Shown: in pieces, positions 40,896-49,808 of the stretch
Layout: every line of letters starts with the position of its first letter
Position numbering within the stretch: the stretch's first letter is position 1
From: a virus
IMG/VR virus record: IMGVR_UViG_3300015371_000015
Span: 1 to 64,000 of that record
Length of the DNA: 64,000 bases
Reading direction: 5' to 3' (one strand)
Program-made: the position numbers and the translations under genes
The notes under the pieces: generated by a model
What the model was told of the DNA's origin: nothing
The model's database searches: none
Seen by the model: only the letters and a program-made list of their open reading frames with translations

Positions 40896-41417
40896 GTGTA
40901 CCAGATCAAGGTTCCCTACAAGAACTACAACAACCAGCCCAAGACCCGCACCATCAGCTTCAACCTCGAGACTCGTGAGATCATGAAGCTCCTCGAAGAG
41001 TTCTACGTGGCCTTCCAGTGGCAGGAGCAGGCCCGCGAGGAAGAGGTCCGGGAGTACACGCCGGCTGAGACCGTGGTCTTCTACAACGCCTTCGAGGCCA
41101 TTCTGTTGGCCGCCTACGGTGTGGTCAGCGCAGACGGGGAGCGCTTCGAGAAGACCGGACGCTTCGAGTTCGAGGAGTCCAAGGTGTTCGCCGCGGTCAT
41201 GGACATCTTCATCCAGGACCCTGCGCGTACCAACGAGCTCATCAACGGCATTCTGCCTGAGGGTCTCGACAAGCTCATCAAGTCCTCTGAGGGCAACATG
41301 CAGAAGATGATCGAGAACCCCGACACCCCGGACTACATCCGTCGCGAGGTCGAGCGACAGCTGGCCCAGTCCCGAGCTGCCGCGGAGGGCATCGCCCCGG
41401 GCACGGAGCAGGCGTAG
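40896..41417 (+). CDS. Tail-assembly-chaperone-like protein outside the tail module
   Basis: 173 aa from GTG 40896, CAAGGAG upstream. YKNYNNQPKTRTISFNLETR, then ILLAAYGVVSADGERFEKTG, KVFAAVMDIFIQDPARTNEL and INGILPEGL follow the order seen in a large family of phage tail assembly chaperones (AYG-KS-DG-RF core, final NGI-P). Yet it lies 10 kb right of the tail genes among early-type genes. A recruited function is possible. Confidence 0.6.
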   Translation: MYQIKVPYKNYNNQPKTRTISFNLETREIMKLLEEFYVAFQWQEQAREEEVREYTPAETVVFYNAFEAILLAAYGVVSADGERFEKTGRFEFEESKVFAAVMDIFIQDPARTNELINGILPEGLDKLIKSSEGNMQKMIENPDTPDYIRREVERQLAQSRAAAEGIAPGTEQA

Positions 41418-41430
41418 GTACGGCTGGGTC

Positions 41431-41459
41431 TCGCGAAGAAAACACCTCATTAAATGAGA
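41431..41459 (+). promoter_or_regulatory. Class-29 phage promoter, copy 9
   Basis: TCGCG, AACA and TTAAATGAGA at the invariant length. Confidence 0.85.
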
Positions 41460-41497
41460 GCCTATCCAGTGCTCACTTTTATCACTAGGAGCATCGA

Positions 41498-41650
41498 ATG
41501 AAACTCGGAAAGTATCAGGTCCTCTCAGGGCTTCTCGTGCTTGCGTCTTGGTACGTGGGCTCGAAGAAGGAAGAGGAGGACATCCGCGAAGCTGTCAGCG
41601 AAGAGCTCGATAACCGCGGGCTGTCGAAGCCGCGCGAGACCCAGTCGTAA
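41498..41650 (+). CDS. 50-residue membrane peptide
   Basis: ATG 41498, TAGGAG upstream. Hydrophobic start (YQVLSGLLVLASWYVG) then a strongly acidic and polar tail (KKEEEDIREAVSEELDN). Own promoter, followed by a hairpin. Function unknown. Confidence 0.6.
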   Translation: MKLGKYQVLSGLLVLASWYVGSKKEEEDIREAVSEELDNRGLSKPRETQS

Positions 41651-41667
41651 CCAAACCCCAACCAAGT

Positions 41668-41697
41668 GAGAGCGGCCGTAACGGCTACTCTCCTTTT
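41668..41697 (+). terminator. GAGAG hairpin before 41717 gene
   Basis: GAGAG pairs with CTCTC and an inner GCCG-TAA-CGGC hairpin; CTTTTC follows. Terminator or attenuator. Confidence 0.65.
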
Positions 41698-41716
41698 CTC
41701 TCGAAAGGACTCTCGC

Positions 41717-42430
41717 ATGACAAGCGAGCCCGTAGGCAACGGACCTCGACAGGAAGCCGTGCCCAAGAACTCCATGAAGGATCAGGAGGAGCGCAAGAAG
41801 CGCACTGTCGCTAGCGCAGCGCCTAGTTCATCGGCGCCAACTCCTGAATCAGAGCGGGAGCCGGCAACCAAGATCATCTCTGGCGAGGTCACGACCCGAA
41901 AGCCTGCGTGGTGGCGGCGACTGGGACGTAGCATCTTCGCCGAAGACGTGTCTTCGATTGGTAGCTACCTCTACGACGACCTGTTCATCCCCACCATTCG
42001 TAACGCGCTTCGTGAGTTCGGCGTCGGCGCGATCGATAGAGCCATCTACGGTGCCAAGATGGGCCCCCGACGCATGGGCGCCCCAGGCATCATGGGTCTG
42101 AGCGGACAGGTCAGCAACATCAGCACCCGGTATGACCGGATGACAGAAGGACAGCGAGTCGTCTCTAGGGAGGCTCGTGAGCGTCACGACTTCAGCGAGA
42201 TCGTCTTCCCCGACAGGGAGGAGGCCATGATCGTCCTCGAGGGCCTTGTTGCCCGTATCGAGCGCTTCCGTGTAGCCACGGTGCGTGACTTGTACAACCT
42301 ATGCGGCGTCTCGAACGCCGATTTCGCCGCAGGAGGGTACGGCTGGACCGACCTGAACACTGCTGCCATCCGTCAGCGCTACGGCGGCTGGCTGCTGGAT
42401 CTGCCCGAACCTGAGCCGATTCGCAACTAG
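41717..42430 (+). CDS. Conserved phage protein of unknown function
   Basis: 237 aa from ATG 41717, GAAAGGA upstream. Disordered first 60 residues, then RRLGRSIFAEDVSSIGSYLY DDLFIP-type segment, RAIYGAKMG, a Tyr-rich NISTRYDRMT, FSEIVFPDREEAMIVLEGLV, and ATVRDLYNLCGVSNADFAAG with GWTDL. This order is familiar from phages of Firmicutes and actinobacteria, often near DNA replication genes. Role not known to me. Confidence 0.6.
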   Translation: MTSEPVGNGPRQEAVPKNSMKDQEERKKRTVASAAPSSSAPTPESEREPATKIISGEVTTRKPAWWRRLGRSIFAEDVSSIGSYLYDDLFIPTIRNALREFGVGAIDRAIYGAKMGPRRMGAPGIMGLSGQVSNISTRYDRMTEGQRVVSREARERHDFSEIVFPDREEAMIVLEGLVARIERFRVATVRDLYNLCGVSNADFAAGGYGWTDLNTAAIRQRYGGWLLDLPEPEPIRN

Positions 42431-42456
42431 GAGAAAACTTCAAAATGGGAGTAGAA

Positions 42457-42654
42457 GTGAGCCGCATCGCAATCGTCATGAGTGCTTGCAGATGCAAGAG
42501 ACATGGCGCCGGGCTCAATGAACCATGCTGGGTGCTTCCTGCCCGCGACGGGCAGCAGAACAATGCCGCTGTATGCGGTAACCGTGTCAAGAGCGCCGGC
42601 TTCAACGGCGGCTACCACGGACCAGCCGAATCCTCCACCGGAAACCACAAGTAA
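42457..42654 (+). CDS. Small Cys-rich protein
   Basis: 65 aa from GTG 42457; the element TTCAAAATGGGAG lies 5 bases upstream, which argues against ATG 42445 inside it. ACRCKRHGAGLNEPCWVLPA and AAVCGNRVK give Cys and His residues suitable for one metal site. Function unknown. Confidence 0.5.
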   Translation: MSRIAIVMSACRCKRHGAGLNEPCWVLPARDGQQNNAAVCGNRVKSAGFNGGYHGPAESSTGNHK

Positions 42655-42663
42655 GGAACACAG

Positions 42664-43554
42664 ATGAAGTTCGTACCAAACTCAGTGTCTCGGCTCGCTA
42701 GCCGTGGAGCACTCCAGGTGAGTGCCAAGAGCCCCACCATTCTCGTCGTCTCCGGTGTCGTAGGACTCGGGGCGGCTGCGGTCATGGCCGCACGTGCCAC
42801 TCGCAAGATCGACCCCGTGATCGAGTCTCACCAGAAGGAGCGGTGGGACATCAAGGCGCACATGCCGGCGACGCAGGTGGAGAAGAAGGAGCAGCAGCGC
42901 AAGCTGTTCGACCTCTACATGAACACCGGATGGGAGCTGGGTAAGATCTACGGCCCCACCATCCTCGTGGGCTCGCTGTCCGCGGTCTCGGTCCTCTACG
43001 GTCACCGGATCCTTCAGCGTCGCCACGCGGCGTCCCTGGCGGCGTACTCCAGCCTGTTCGAGCTGTTCACCTCCTACCGCAAGCGCGTTGCGCAGACGGT
43101 GGGTGAGGAGAAGGAGCGGGCCATCTACGACGGTGCGACGCTCCAGTACGTCGAAGACCCAGACCACAAGGGTGAGTACAAGCTCGAGCCGAAGTTCCCC
43201 GACGAGGCGGAGGTCACGTACTTGCGTCCCTGGTTCGGCCCCGACAACCCGAACTGGGTCAACGACCCGATCTCCACGTTCTCCTTCCTCAAGGGAGTCC
43301 AGCAGCACATGAACAACGTGCTGAACACCCGCGGCTACGTCTTCCTCAACGACGTGCTGGACGCTCTGCGCTTGCCTCAGGTCAAGCAGGGACAGGTGGC
43401 CGGCTGGCTGCTCAAGGACGTAGGGGAGGGTGACGGCTTCATCGACTTCGGCCTCTACAGTGACGACCCGCACACGGTCGCATTCCGCGACGGCATGTCC
43501 AAGACCGTTCAACTCCACTTCAACATCGACGGCAACATCTACGACCTGCTCTGA
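42664..43554 (+). CDS. Two-helix membrane protein of the right-arm paralogue family
   Basis: 296 aa. Hydrophobic segments about 22-43 (PTILVVSGVVGLGAAAVMAA) and about 98-117 (GPTILVGSLSAVSVLYGHRI), then RRHAASLAAYSSLFELFTSY. C-terminal domain (about 195-296: NPNWVNDPISTFSFLKGVQQ, HMNNVLNTRGYVFLNDVLDA, GDGFIDFGLYSDDPHTVAF) is the membrane-anchored version of the 39496 protein. Probably forms a complex at the membrane; function unknown. Confidence 0.65.
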   Translation: MKFVPNSVSRLASRGALQVSAKSPTILVVSGVVGLGAAAVMAARATRKIDPVIESHQKERWDIKAHMPATQVEKKEQQRKLFDLYMNTGWELGKIYGPTILVGSLSAVSVLYGHRILQRRHAASLAAYSSLFELFTSYRKRVAQTVGEEKERAIYDGATLQYVEDPDHKGEYKLEPKFPDEAEVTYLRPWFGPDNPNWVNDPISTFSFLKGVQQHMNNVLNTRGYVFLNDVLDALRLPQVKQGQVAGWLLKDVGEGDGFIDFGLYSDDPHTVAFRDGMSKTVQLHFNIDGNIYDLL

Positions 43555-43585
43555 CCGCCCACCATGCACGATCGTTAGGAGAATC

Positions 43586-44401
43586 ATGCAGCGCAACAAG
43601 CTCATTGCCGTGGGAGCTGGTCTCTTCGGCTACGGAGTGTTCATCGGGTGGTCAGTTACCGCGGATCTGCTCAACAAGAAGCACAAGGAGCACACCGAGA
43701 CGCTCCTGGACCTTGTGGAGTTCCAGTCCCGTGTCATCGAGGAGAAGCAGGCTCTGCTGGAGTCGATCCCCCTCACGGATGAGGAGCTGGAGCAGATCCA
43801 GTCCGACAACAGGCAGATGCAGGCTGAAGATGCTGCCGTAGGTACGACTCCCGAGGGAACGGTCGCATATTCGGATGCAGATGAGACTGTCGAAATCGAA
43901 AATTCCCCGGCGGTACCTCCTGGAGAAACAATCCAGGAAACCAGGGCAAAGCTCCTGGAAAAGATCGATCCGTACATGCCGGACGATTCGACCGCACACG
44001 AGTTTGACCGTGTGGTACGACTCAATGACATCGCGGATCAGACTCCACCTTTCATCATCCCCGAGTCTGACTATCAGATCGAGGACGTCGACGGCGAGAA
44101 GTACGAGAAGATCGCCGTGACTTACTATCCCAACGAACGCGTCCTTGTCTACGAGGAGGACGAATCAGAAGTCGAAGACATCAACGCCGTCATCGGATGG
44201 GAGAACCTCAATAGCTGGGGCGACCGATCCGGCGACCCGAACGTCGTCTTCGTCCGCAACCATCGCATCCGCGCTGACTACGAGGTCATCCGCGATGAGG
44301 AAAACCGACCGCCTGCCCATGTCATCTACGGCATGGACAAGGAACAGTTTGCAGTGGAGAAGGCGGCCAACACACTGCGATTTCGACCGGAGGACATGTG
44401 A
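43586..44401 (+). CDS. Membrane-anchored acidic protein
   Basis: 271 aa from ATG 43586, TAGGAGA upstream. One N-terminal membrane helix (LIAVGAGLFGYGVFIGW), a coiled coil, a long acidic region, then a folded end (EKIAVTYYPNERVLVYEEDE, VIGWENLNSWGDRSGDPNVV, VRNHRIRADYEVIRDEEN). The pattern recurs next to the two-helix membrane proteins in other phages. Overlaps the next gene by 4 bases. Confidence 0.6.
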   Translation: MQRNKLIAVGAGLFGYGVFIGWSVTADLLNKKHKEHTETLLDLVEFQSRVIEEKQALLESIPLTDEELEQIQSDNRQMQAEDAAVGTTPEGTVAYSDADETVEIENSPAVPPGETIQETRAKLLEKIDPYMPDDSTAHEFDRVVRLNDIADQTPPFIIPESDYQIEDVDGEKYEKIAVTYYPNERVLVYEEDESEVEDINAVIGWENLNSWGDRSGDPNVVFVRNHRIRADYEVIRDEENRPPAHVIYGMDKEQFAVEKAANTLRFRPEDM

Positions 44402-44976
44402 TCGCTCTCGAAGACCTGTACTTCGAGTGGCTGTTGACATGCATCGATCCTGATGGAGTGACGGAGGGGGTCGGCTACTTGGCTGGCCTCCTCCATCGCT
44501 GTGAATTCGAACGTCGAGTGGGTAACGACATCAACCGAGCCGTTGACGGCGCCGATCTGAGAAAGGAGTTCTTTGCTCAGTTCCCGTCGGCTACGTTCGA
44601 CCCGGCTGAAGTCGAGACTCTTTCGATGAAGGAATGCACCTGGCTCGAGATGCTGATCGCGCTCTCGCGACGCCTTGACTACCTGTATGACGGTGGCGTT
44701 TTCTCTCGATTCGTCGAGATGGTAAACAACATGCGACTTGGCGAGATCGCCGGGTTCGTGCCGTACAGGTCAAGGCAGACCGTAGAGCTAGATCAGCGGT
44801 ATGTCGACACCGTTACAAGTGCAATAGACAACAACAAGTTCAGACCAAATGGCCACGGAGGGATATTTCCCCTTCGCCACCAGCACCGAGTGGACCAGAG
44901 GAGGGTAGAAATCTGGGAACAGTGCGGCCTTTACTTCAGTGAGAAACTAGGACTAGAAGAGGGGGTGTATCACTAA
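44398..44976 (+). CDS. Conserved phage protein beside the replicase
   Basis: 192 aa from GTG 44398 (GTGA overlap). EDLYFEWLLTCIDPDG, CEFERRVGNDINRAVDGADL, CTWLEMLIALSRRLDYLYDG and NGHGGIFPLRHQHRVDQRRV EIWEQ form a recognisable helical phage family of unknown role. It is placed immediately before the replicase gene, so a replication or DNA-handling role is plausible. Confidence 0.55.
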   Translation: MIALEDLYFEWLLTCIDPDGVTEGVGYLAGLLHRCEFERRVGNDINRAVDGADLRKEFFAQFPSATFDPAEVETLSMKECTWLEMLIALSRRLDYLYDGGVFSRFVEMVNNMRLGEIAGFVPYRSRQTVELDQRYVDTVTSAIDNNKFRPNGHGGIFPLRHQHRVDQRRVEIWEQCGLYFSEKLGLEEGVYH

Positions 44977-44978
44977 AG

Positions 44979-47900
44979 GTGGACTTCTACCACATCAGAA
45001 CCAAGCGAACGAAGGAAGGCCTTTACGTATACCCCGACTTCATTGTTCAGAGCTCGCAAGATCTTCTCGTCAAGGGCGGTGGCTTCTACGCCGTCTGGGA
45101 CGAGGAGAAGGGCCTCTGGTCGCGCAATGAGATGGACGTTGCCCGGATGGTCGACAAGGAGCTGTATGAGAAGGCGGATGAGCTAGACGCCATTCCCTTG
45201 CTTATGAGCAGCTATGAGTCGACCAGCTGGAAGACGTGGAAGCAGTACGTAGGCTCGCTTGATGACTCAGACGTCGACCTTGACCTGTCTCTCACCTTCG
45301 CCGACGCAGTTCCAGATAGAAAGCGCTACGCCTCTCGCAAGCTCCCATATTCCCTGACGGACGCACCTTGTCCTGCTTGGGATGAGCTTGTGGGAACTCT
45401 GTACAACCCCGAGGAGCGAGAGAAGATCGAGTGGTCCATTGGCTCGATCATTGCTGGTGACTCTAAGACGAACCAGAAGTTCCTGGTCTTCTATGGCCAG
45501 AGCGGATTCGGTAAGTCGACGATCCTGGGGATTATGGAGAAGCTCTTCGAGGGATACTACATTCCCATCGACATGAAGGCCCTGGGTATGGCGAGCAACT
45601 CGTTCGCCATGGCCGGATTCAAGAACAACCCGCTCCTTGCCTTGCAGCATGACGGTGATCTGAGTCGGATCGAGGACAACACTCGTCTGAACTCCATCGT
45701 CAGCCACGAAATGATGGCTATCAACGAGAAGTTCCGCTCTGAGTACTACACCAGGGCTTACGCTTTCCTGGCATTGGGCACCAACGAGCCTGTGAAGATC
45801 ACAGGTTCAAAATCAGGCATCATCCGGCGTCTGATCGACGTTCACCCTTCGGGCATGCTGCTCCCGAATCGTCACTATCACGCAATGCTCTCGCAAGTCG
45901 ATTTCGAGCTAGGCGCCATCGCAAATCACTGCCTTGGCGTCTACTACAAGCTCGGAAAGAACTACTACTCCGGCTACAAGCCCACGCTGATGATGTATGA
46001 GACCGACGTCTTCTACAACTTCGTCGAGCACGCCTACGACCTGTTCTACACACAGGACGGAGTCACGCTTGATCGAGCATGGCACTTGTACAAGGAGTTC
46101 TGCGAAGACTCAAAGATCAAGGTCGGGAGCATTCTGCAGAAGAACCAGTTCCGAGCAGAGCTTCAGAGCTACTTCGAACGCCTAGACGATAGGGCAACCG
46201 TTGATGGACATCGCGTCAGGAACTATTACTCCGGTTTTAAGACTCATCGGTTCATGAAGGTCGACGACACTAAGGCGATCTCTCTGACCCTCGATGAAAC
46301 GACCTCGTTGCTGGACGAAGTGCTCAAAGACCAGCTTGCGCAGTATGCAAATGACGAGGGAACGCCGAAGTTCAAGTGGGAGAACGTCAAGACCCACCTG
46401 CATCAGCTTGATACGACGAAGCTTCACTACGTCAAGATGCCTGAGAACCATATTGTCATCGATTTCGACCTCAAGGACGAGCACGGAGTAAAGTCTAGAG
46501 AGCGGAATCTGGAGAAGGCCGCTGAATGGCCGCCCACCTACGCTGAGTACAGCCAGGGTGGTGCGGGTATCCACCTTCACTACATCTATGACGGACCTCA
46601 TGACGTCGCCGATCTCAAGCCCTTGCACGAAGAGGGCATCGAGGTCAAGACCCTAGTGGGTAACGCCTCCCTTCGACGACGCTTTACGAAGGCTAATGGC
46701 ATCCCCATTTCCACTATTACCAGCGGCCTGGCCGTGAAGGAGAAGCCTATGCACGACCCAACGGCTATGGGTAATGAGAAGATCTTGCGCTCTCAGATCA
46801 TCAAGAACCTGCGCAAGGAAGTTCACCCGTCCACGAAGTCCTCCATCGACTTCATCAAGCATCTCTTGGATGAAGCAATCGAGCAGGGATATTCGTTCGA
46901 CGTGAGCGATCTCTACCCAGACACCCTCGCTTTCGCCATGGATTCAACCAACCAGGCGCGTTACTGCATGGACCGTGTCAAGGAGATGACGTGGCAGAGC
47001 GAAGACATGGACTTGAAGACTCAGTCCGATGATGACCGACTGGCGTTCTACGACGTCGAGGTGTTCCCCAACCTGTTGGTCATTTGCTGGAAGTTCATCG
47101 GAGAAGAGGCCTCCACGGTCAAGATGATCAATCCGACCCCCGACCAGGTGCAGGAATTGCTGCATCTCAAACTCGTGGGGTTCAACTGCCGTAGGTACGA
47201 CAACCATATTCTCTACGCGCGGGCAAATGGCTACTCGATTGAGCAGCTGTACGAACTATCCCAGCGGATCGTCGAGCACAACGACCGGTCTGCCATGTTC
47301 GGTGCGGCGTACGACGTCAGCTACACCGATATTTACGACTTCTCCTCGAAGAAGCAGAGCCTGAAGAAGTTCGAGATCGAGCTTGGGCTCAAGCACTCCG
47401 AGCTGGGCTTGCCGTGGAACGAACCGGTGCCCGAAGAGAAGTGGGACCTGGTTGCGGACTATTGTGTGGACGATGTCATCGCAACCGAAGCAGTCTTCGA
47501 GGCCCGCAGGGCAGACTTCACAGCACGGCAGATCCTTGCTGAGCTCTCCGGTCTCTCTGTCAACGCCTCGACGCAACAGCACACCGCTCGGATCCTCTTC
47601 GGCAAGGAGAAGCGTCCCCAGAGCAAGTTCATCTACACCGACCTGTCGCAGATGTTCCCGGGCTACAAGTTCGATTTCGGCAAGTCCACCTACCAAGGGG
47701 AGGAAGTCGGTGAAGGCGGTTACGTGTACGCTGAGCCGGGTGTGTATACAAACGTTGCACTGTTGGATGTGGCGTCAATGCATCCTACAAGTATCGAGCT
47801 CCTCGAGCTCTTCGGGCCCTACACCCAGAAGTTCACCGAACTCAAGCAGGCCCGTATCTCAATCAAGCGAGGCGACTTCGATTCAGCCAAACGGATGCTG

Positions 47901-48704
47901 GACGGTCGACTCACGCCATATCTCGAGGACGAAGATCAAGCGGAAGCACTGAGCTACGCTCTGAAGATCGTCATCAACATTGTCTATGGCCTCACCTCGG
48001 CCAAGTTCGAGAACGCGTTCCGCGACCCTCGTAACAAGGACAACATCGTCGCCAAGCGCGGCGCCCTATTCATGATCGACCTCAAGAAGTTCGTGCAGGA
48101 GCGCGGCTTCCAGGTCGTCCACATCAAGACCGACTCGATCAAGATCCCGAACGCAACACAGGAGATCATCGAGGACGTCATGAAGTTCGGCGAGAAGTAC
48201 GGCTATGAGTTCGAGCATGAGGCAACTTATGACGAGTTCGTGCTGTTCAACGACGCCGTTTATATCGCCAAGACTGACGATGGTCTCTGGCACGCTACGG
48301 GAGCTCAGTTCCTGCACCCGTATGTCTTCAAGACTCTGCTGAGTGGTGAGGAGATTACTTTCGATGACCTTGGTGAGACTCGGAACGTCGTCAAGGGTGA
48401 GATCTACATCGATAAGGAGGGTGAGCGCCGGTTCATCGGAAGAATTGGTCGCTTCATCCCCATCACTCCCGGGCATGGCGGTGGAACTCTGCTGCGCGTT
48501 GCTGACGTTACCTTCGAGAATGAAGAAGGCCAGCGCGTCACGGAGAAGCGTGCATACGCAGTCACCGGCACCAAGGGGTATGAGTGGCTCGAAGCAGAGC
48601 AGGTCCTGAACCTGGATCTGCAGGAGCACATCGACTACTCCTACTACGACAGCCTGGTCGAGAAGGCCAAGAACAACCTGCAAGCGGTCGGTTACCCGAT
48701 CTGA
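44979..48704 (+). CDS. Helicase-primase-DNA polymerase fusion
   Basis: 1,241 aa from GTG 44979. Order: D5/P4-like SF3 helicase (Walker A GQSGFGKST about 172-180; later ALGTNEPVKITGSKSGIIRR); a primase-like AEP segment (about 480-590: VIDFDLKDE with DxD, then SQGGAGIHLHY with His and GIEVKTLVG); DnaQ-type 3'-5' exonuclease (FYDVEVFPNL about 690, FNCRRYDNHI, YCVDDV); family B polymerase (motif A DVASMHPTS about 929, motif B KIVINIVYG about 994, motif C HIKTDSIKI about 1048). One protein could thus unwind, prime, copy and proofread. Motif C has KTDS in place of DTDS. Confidence 0.85.
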   Translation: MDFYHIRTKRTKEGLYVYPDFIVQSSQDLLVKGGGFYAVWDEEKGLWSRNEMDVARMVDKELYEKADELDAIPLLMSSYESTSWKTWKQYVGSLDDSDVDLDLSLTFADAVPDRKRYASRKLPYSLTDAPCPAWDELVGTLYNPEEREKIEWSIGSIIAGDSKTNQKFLVFYGQSGFGKSTILGIMEKLFEGYYIPIDMKALGMASNSFAMAGFKNNPLLALQHDGDLSRIEDNTRLNSIVSHEMMAINEKFRSEYYTRAYAFLALGTNEPVKITGSKSGIIRRLIDVHPSGMLLPNRHYHAMLSQVDFELGAIANHCLGVYYKLGKNYYSGYKPTLMMYETDVFYNFVEHAYDLFYTQDGVTLDRAWHLYKEFCEDSKIKVGSILQKNQFRAELQSYFERLDDRATVDGHRVRNYYSGFKTHRFMKVDDTKAISLTLDETTSLLDEVLKDQLAQYANDEGTPKFKWENVKTHLHQLDTTKLHYVKMPENHIVIDFDLKDEHGVKSRERNLEKAAEWPPTYAEYSQGGAGIHLHYIYDGPHDVADLKPLHEEGIEVKTLVGNASLRRRFTKANGIPISTITSGLAVKEKPMHDPTAMGNEKILRSQIIKNLRKEVHPSTKSSIDFIKHLLDEAIEQGYSFDVSDLYPDTLAFAMDSTNQARYCMDRVKEMTWQSEDMDLKTQSDDDRLAFYDVEVFPNLLVICWKFIGEEASTVKMINPTPDQVQELLHLKLVGFNCRRYDNHILYARANGYSIEQLYELSQRIVEHNDRSAMFGAAYDVSYTDIYDFSSKKQSLKKFEIELGLKHSELGLPWNEPVPEEKWDLVADYCVDDVIATEAVFEARRADFTARQILAELSGLSVNASTQQHTARILFGKEKRPQSKFIYTDLSQMFPGYKFDFGKSTYQGEEVGEGGYVYAEPGVYTNVALLDVASMHPTSIELLELFGPYTQKFTELKQARISIKRGDFDSAKRMLDGRLTPYLEDEDQAEALSYALKIVINIVYGLTSAKFENAFRDPRNKDNIVAKRGALFMIDLKKFVQERGFQVVHIKTDSIKIPNATQEIIEDVMKFGEKYGYEFEHEATYDEFVLFNDAVYIAKTDDGLWHATGAQFLHPYVFKTLLSGEEITFDDLGETRNVVKGEIYIDKEGERRFIGRIGRFIPITPGHGGGTLLRVADVTFENEEGQRVTEKRAYAVTGTKGYEWLEAEQVLNLDLQEHIDYSYYDSLVEKAKNNLQAVGYPI

Positions 48705-48712
48705 TAGACGTG

Positions 48713-48752
48713 GAAGGCGGGTCTAGACCCCCCGAGCTGGGCCCGTCTTCCG
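48713..48752 (+). terminator. Terminator after replicase gene
   Basis: GGAAGGCGGG pairs with CCCGTCTTCC; CGCCTATATTTC follows. Confidence 0.65.
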
Positions 48753-48780
48753 CCTATATTTCTACACAAAAGGGGACATA

Positions 48781-48990
48781 ATGTCGTTGGTTTTGACCAC
48801 AGAAGACAATATCAAGATCCATCTCGAGAAACCGGAGAAGAACTACACCGAAAAGACCATGGTACTGACTGTCCCTGGGCCTGTGGTCACGCACCCAGAT
48901 CGACCCGATGAGAAGAAGCCGGACCTGATTCTGAAGGTCAACCTGTCCCCGGGCGACCTCGCCCACCTCAAGCACATGCTCAGTTCGTAA
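48781..48990 (+). CDS. Hypothetical small beta protein
   Basis: 69 aa, AAAGGGG before the ATG. Likely beta strands (SLVLTTEDNIKIHLEK, KTMVLTVPGPVV, LILKVNLSPGDLAHL). Sits between replicase and thymidylate synthase in one operon. No family recognised. Confidence 0.6.
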   Translation: MSLVLTTEDNIKIHLEKPEKNYTEKTMVLTVPGPVVTHPDRPDEKKPDLILKVNLSPGDLAHLKHMLSS

Positions 48991-48998
48991 GGAGCACC

Positions 48999-49808
48999 AT
49001 GGAAGAGAACTATCTTGCGTTGTTGAAGCATATCCGCGACGACGGCGTTGACAAGACCGACCGCACCGGCGTAGGGACGCGCAGCATCTTCGGTGCTCAG
49101 CTCCGCTTCGACCTGTCCCAAAGCTTTCCGCTCCTGACCACCAAGAAGATCTACACCCGAGGAGTGCTCGGCGAGCTGTGCTGGCTGATCCGTGGCGAGA
49201 CCAACATCCGTTGGCTGCAGAACAACAACGTCCATATTTGGGACGAGTGGGCAGACAAGAACGGCGACCTCGGGCCCGTCTACGGTGCTCAGTGGCGAGG
49301 ATGGCGCGGTCACAGGGGCGAAGAGATCGATCAGCTTCAGGAAGCAGCCAACCTCATCCGTCGGCAGCCCGATTCCAGGCGCATCTGCGTCTCGGCGTGG
49401 AATGTCAGCGAACTTGAGGACATGGCGCTCATGCCGTGCCACGCGTTCTTCCAGTTCGAGGTCCACGACAACAAGCTTTCCTGCCACATGTACCAGCGTA
49501 GCGCGGACGTCTTCCTCGGCGTGCCGTTCAACATCGCTTCGTATGCGGCGCTGACTCACTACATGGCCTGGAACACCAAGACCGAGTTGGGCGACCTGAT
49601 CATCTCGTTCGGAGACGTCCATATTTATAACAACCACTTCGACCAGGTGGACCTGCAGCTCACTCGCCGGCCCCGTCTGTTCCCGCACCTGGAGTACAAG
49701 CCAGGCAAGAAGCCCGAATCACCCATTCTGGACAAGCCGGAGATTGAGGACTTCGTCCTGACCAACTACTCCCCCTACCCATCTATCAAAGCGGAGGTCG
49801 CTGTATGA
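48999..49808 (+). CDS. thyA: Thymidylate synthase, ThyA type
   Basis: 269 aa. Classic ThyA features: N-terminal YLALLKHIRDDGVDKTDRTG, RSIFGAQLRFDLSQSFPLLT, GELCWLIRGETNIRWLQ, catalytic Cys in MPCHAFFQFEV (about 146), LSCHMYQRSADVFLGVPFNI and GDVHIYNNHFDQV. Makes dTMP from dUMP with methylene-tetrahydrofolate. Full length, all main residues present. Boosts thymidine supply for phage DNA. Confidence 0.95.
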   Translation: MEENYLALLKHIRDDGVDKTDRTGVGTRSIFGAQLRFDLSQSFPLLTTKKIYTRGVLGELCWLIRGETNIRWLQNNNVHIWDEWADKNGDLGPVYGAQWRGWRGHRGEEIDQLQEAANLIRRQPDSRRICVSAWNVSELEDMALMPCHAFFQFEVHDNKLSCHMYQRSADVFLGVPFNIASYAALTHYMAWNTKTELGDLIISFGDVHIYNNHFDQVDLQLTRRPRLFPHLEYKPGKKPESPILDKPEIEDFVLTNYSPYPSIKAEVAV

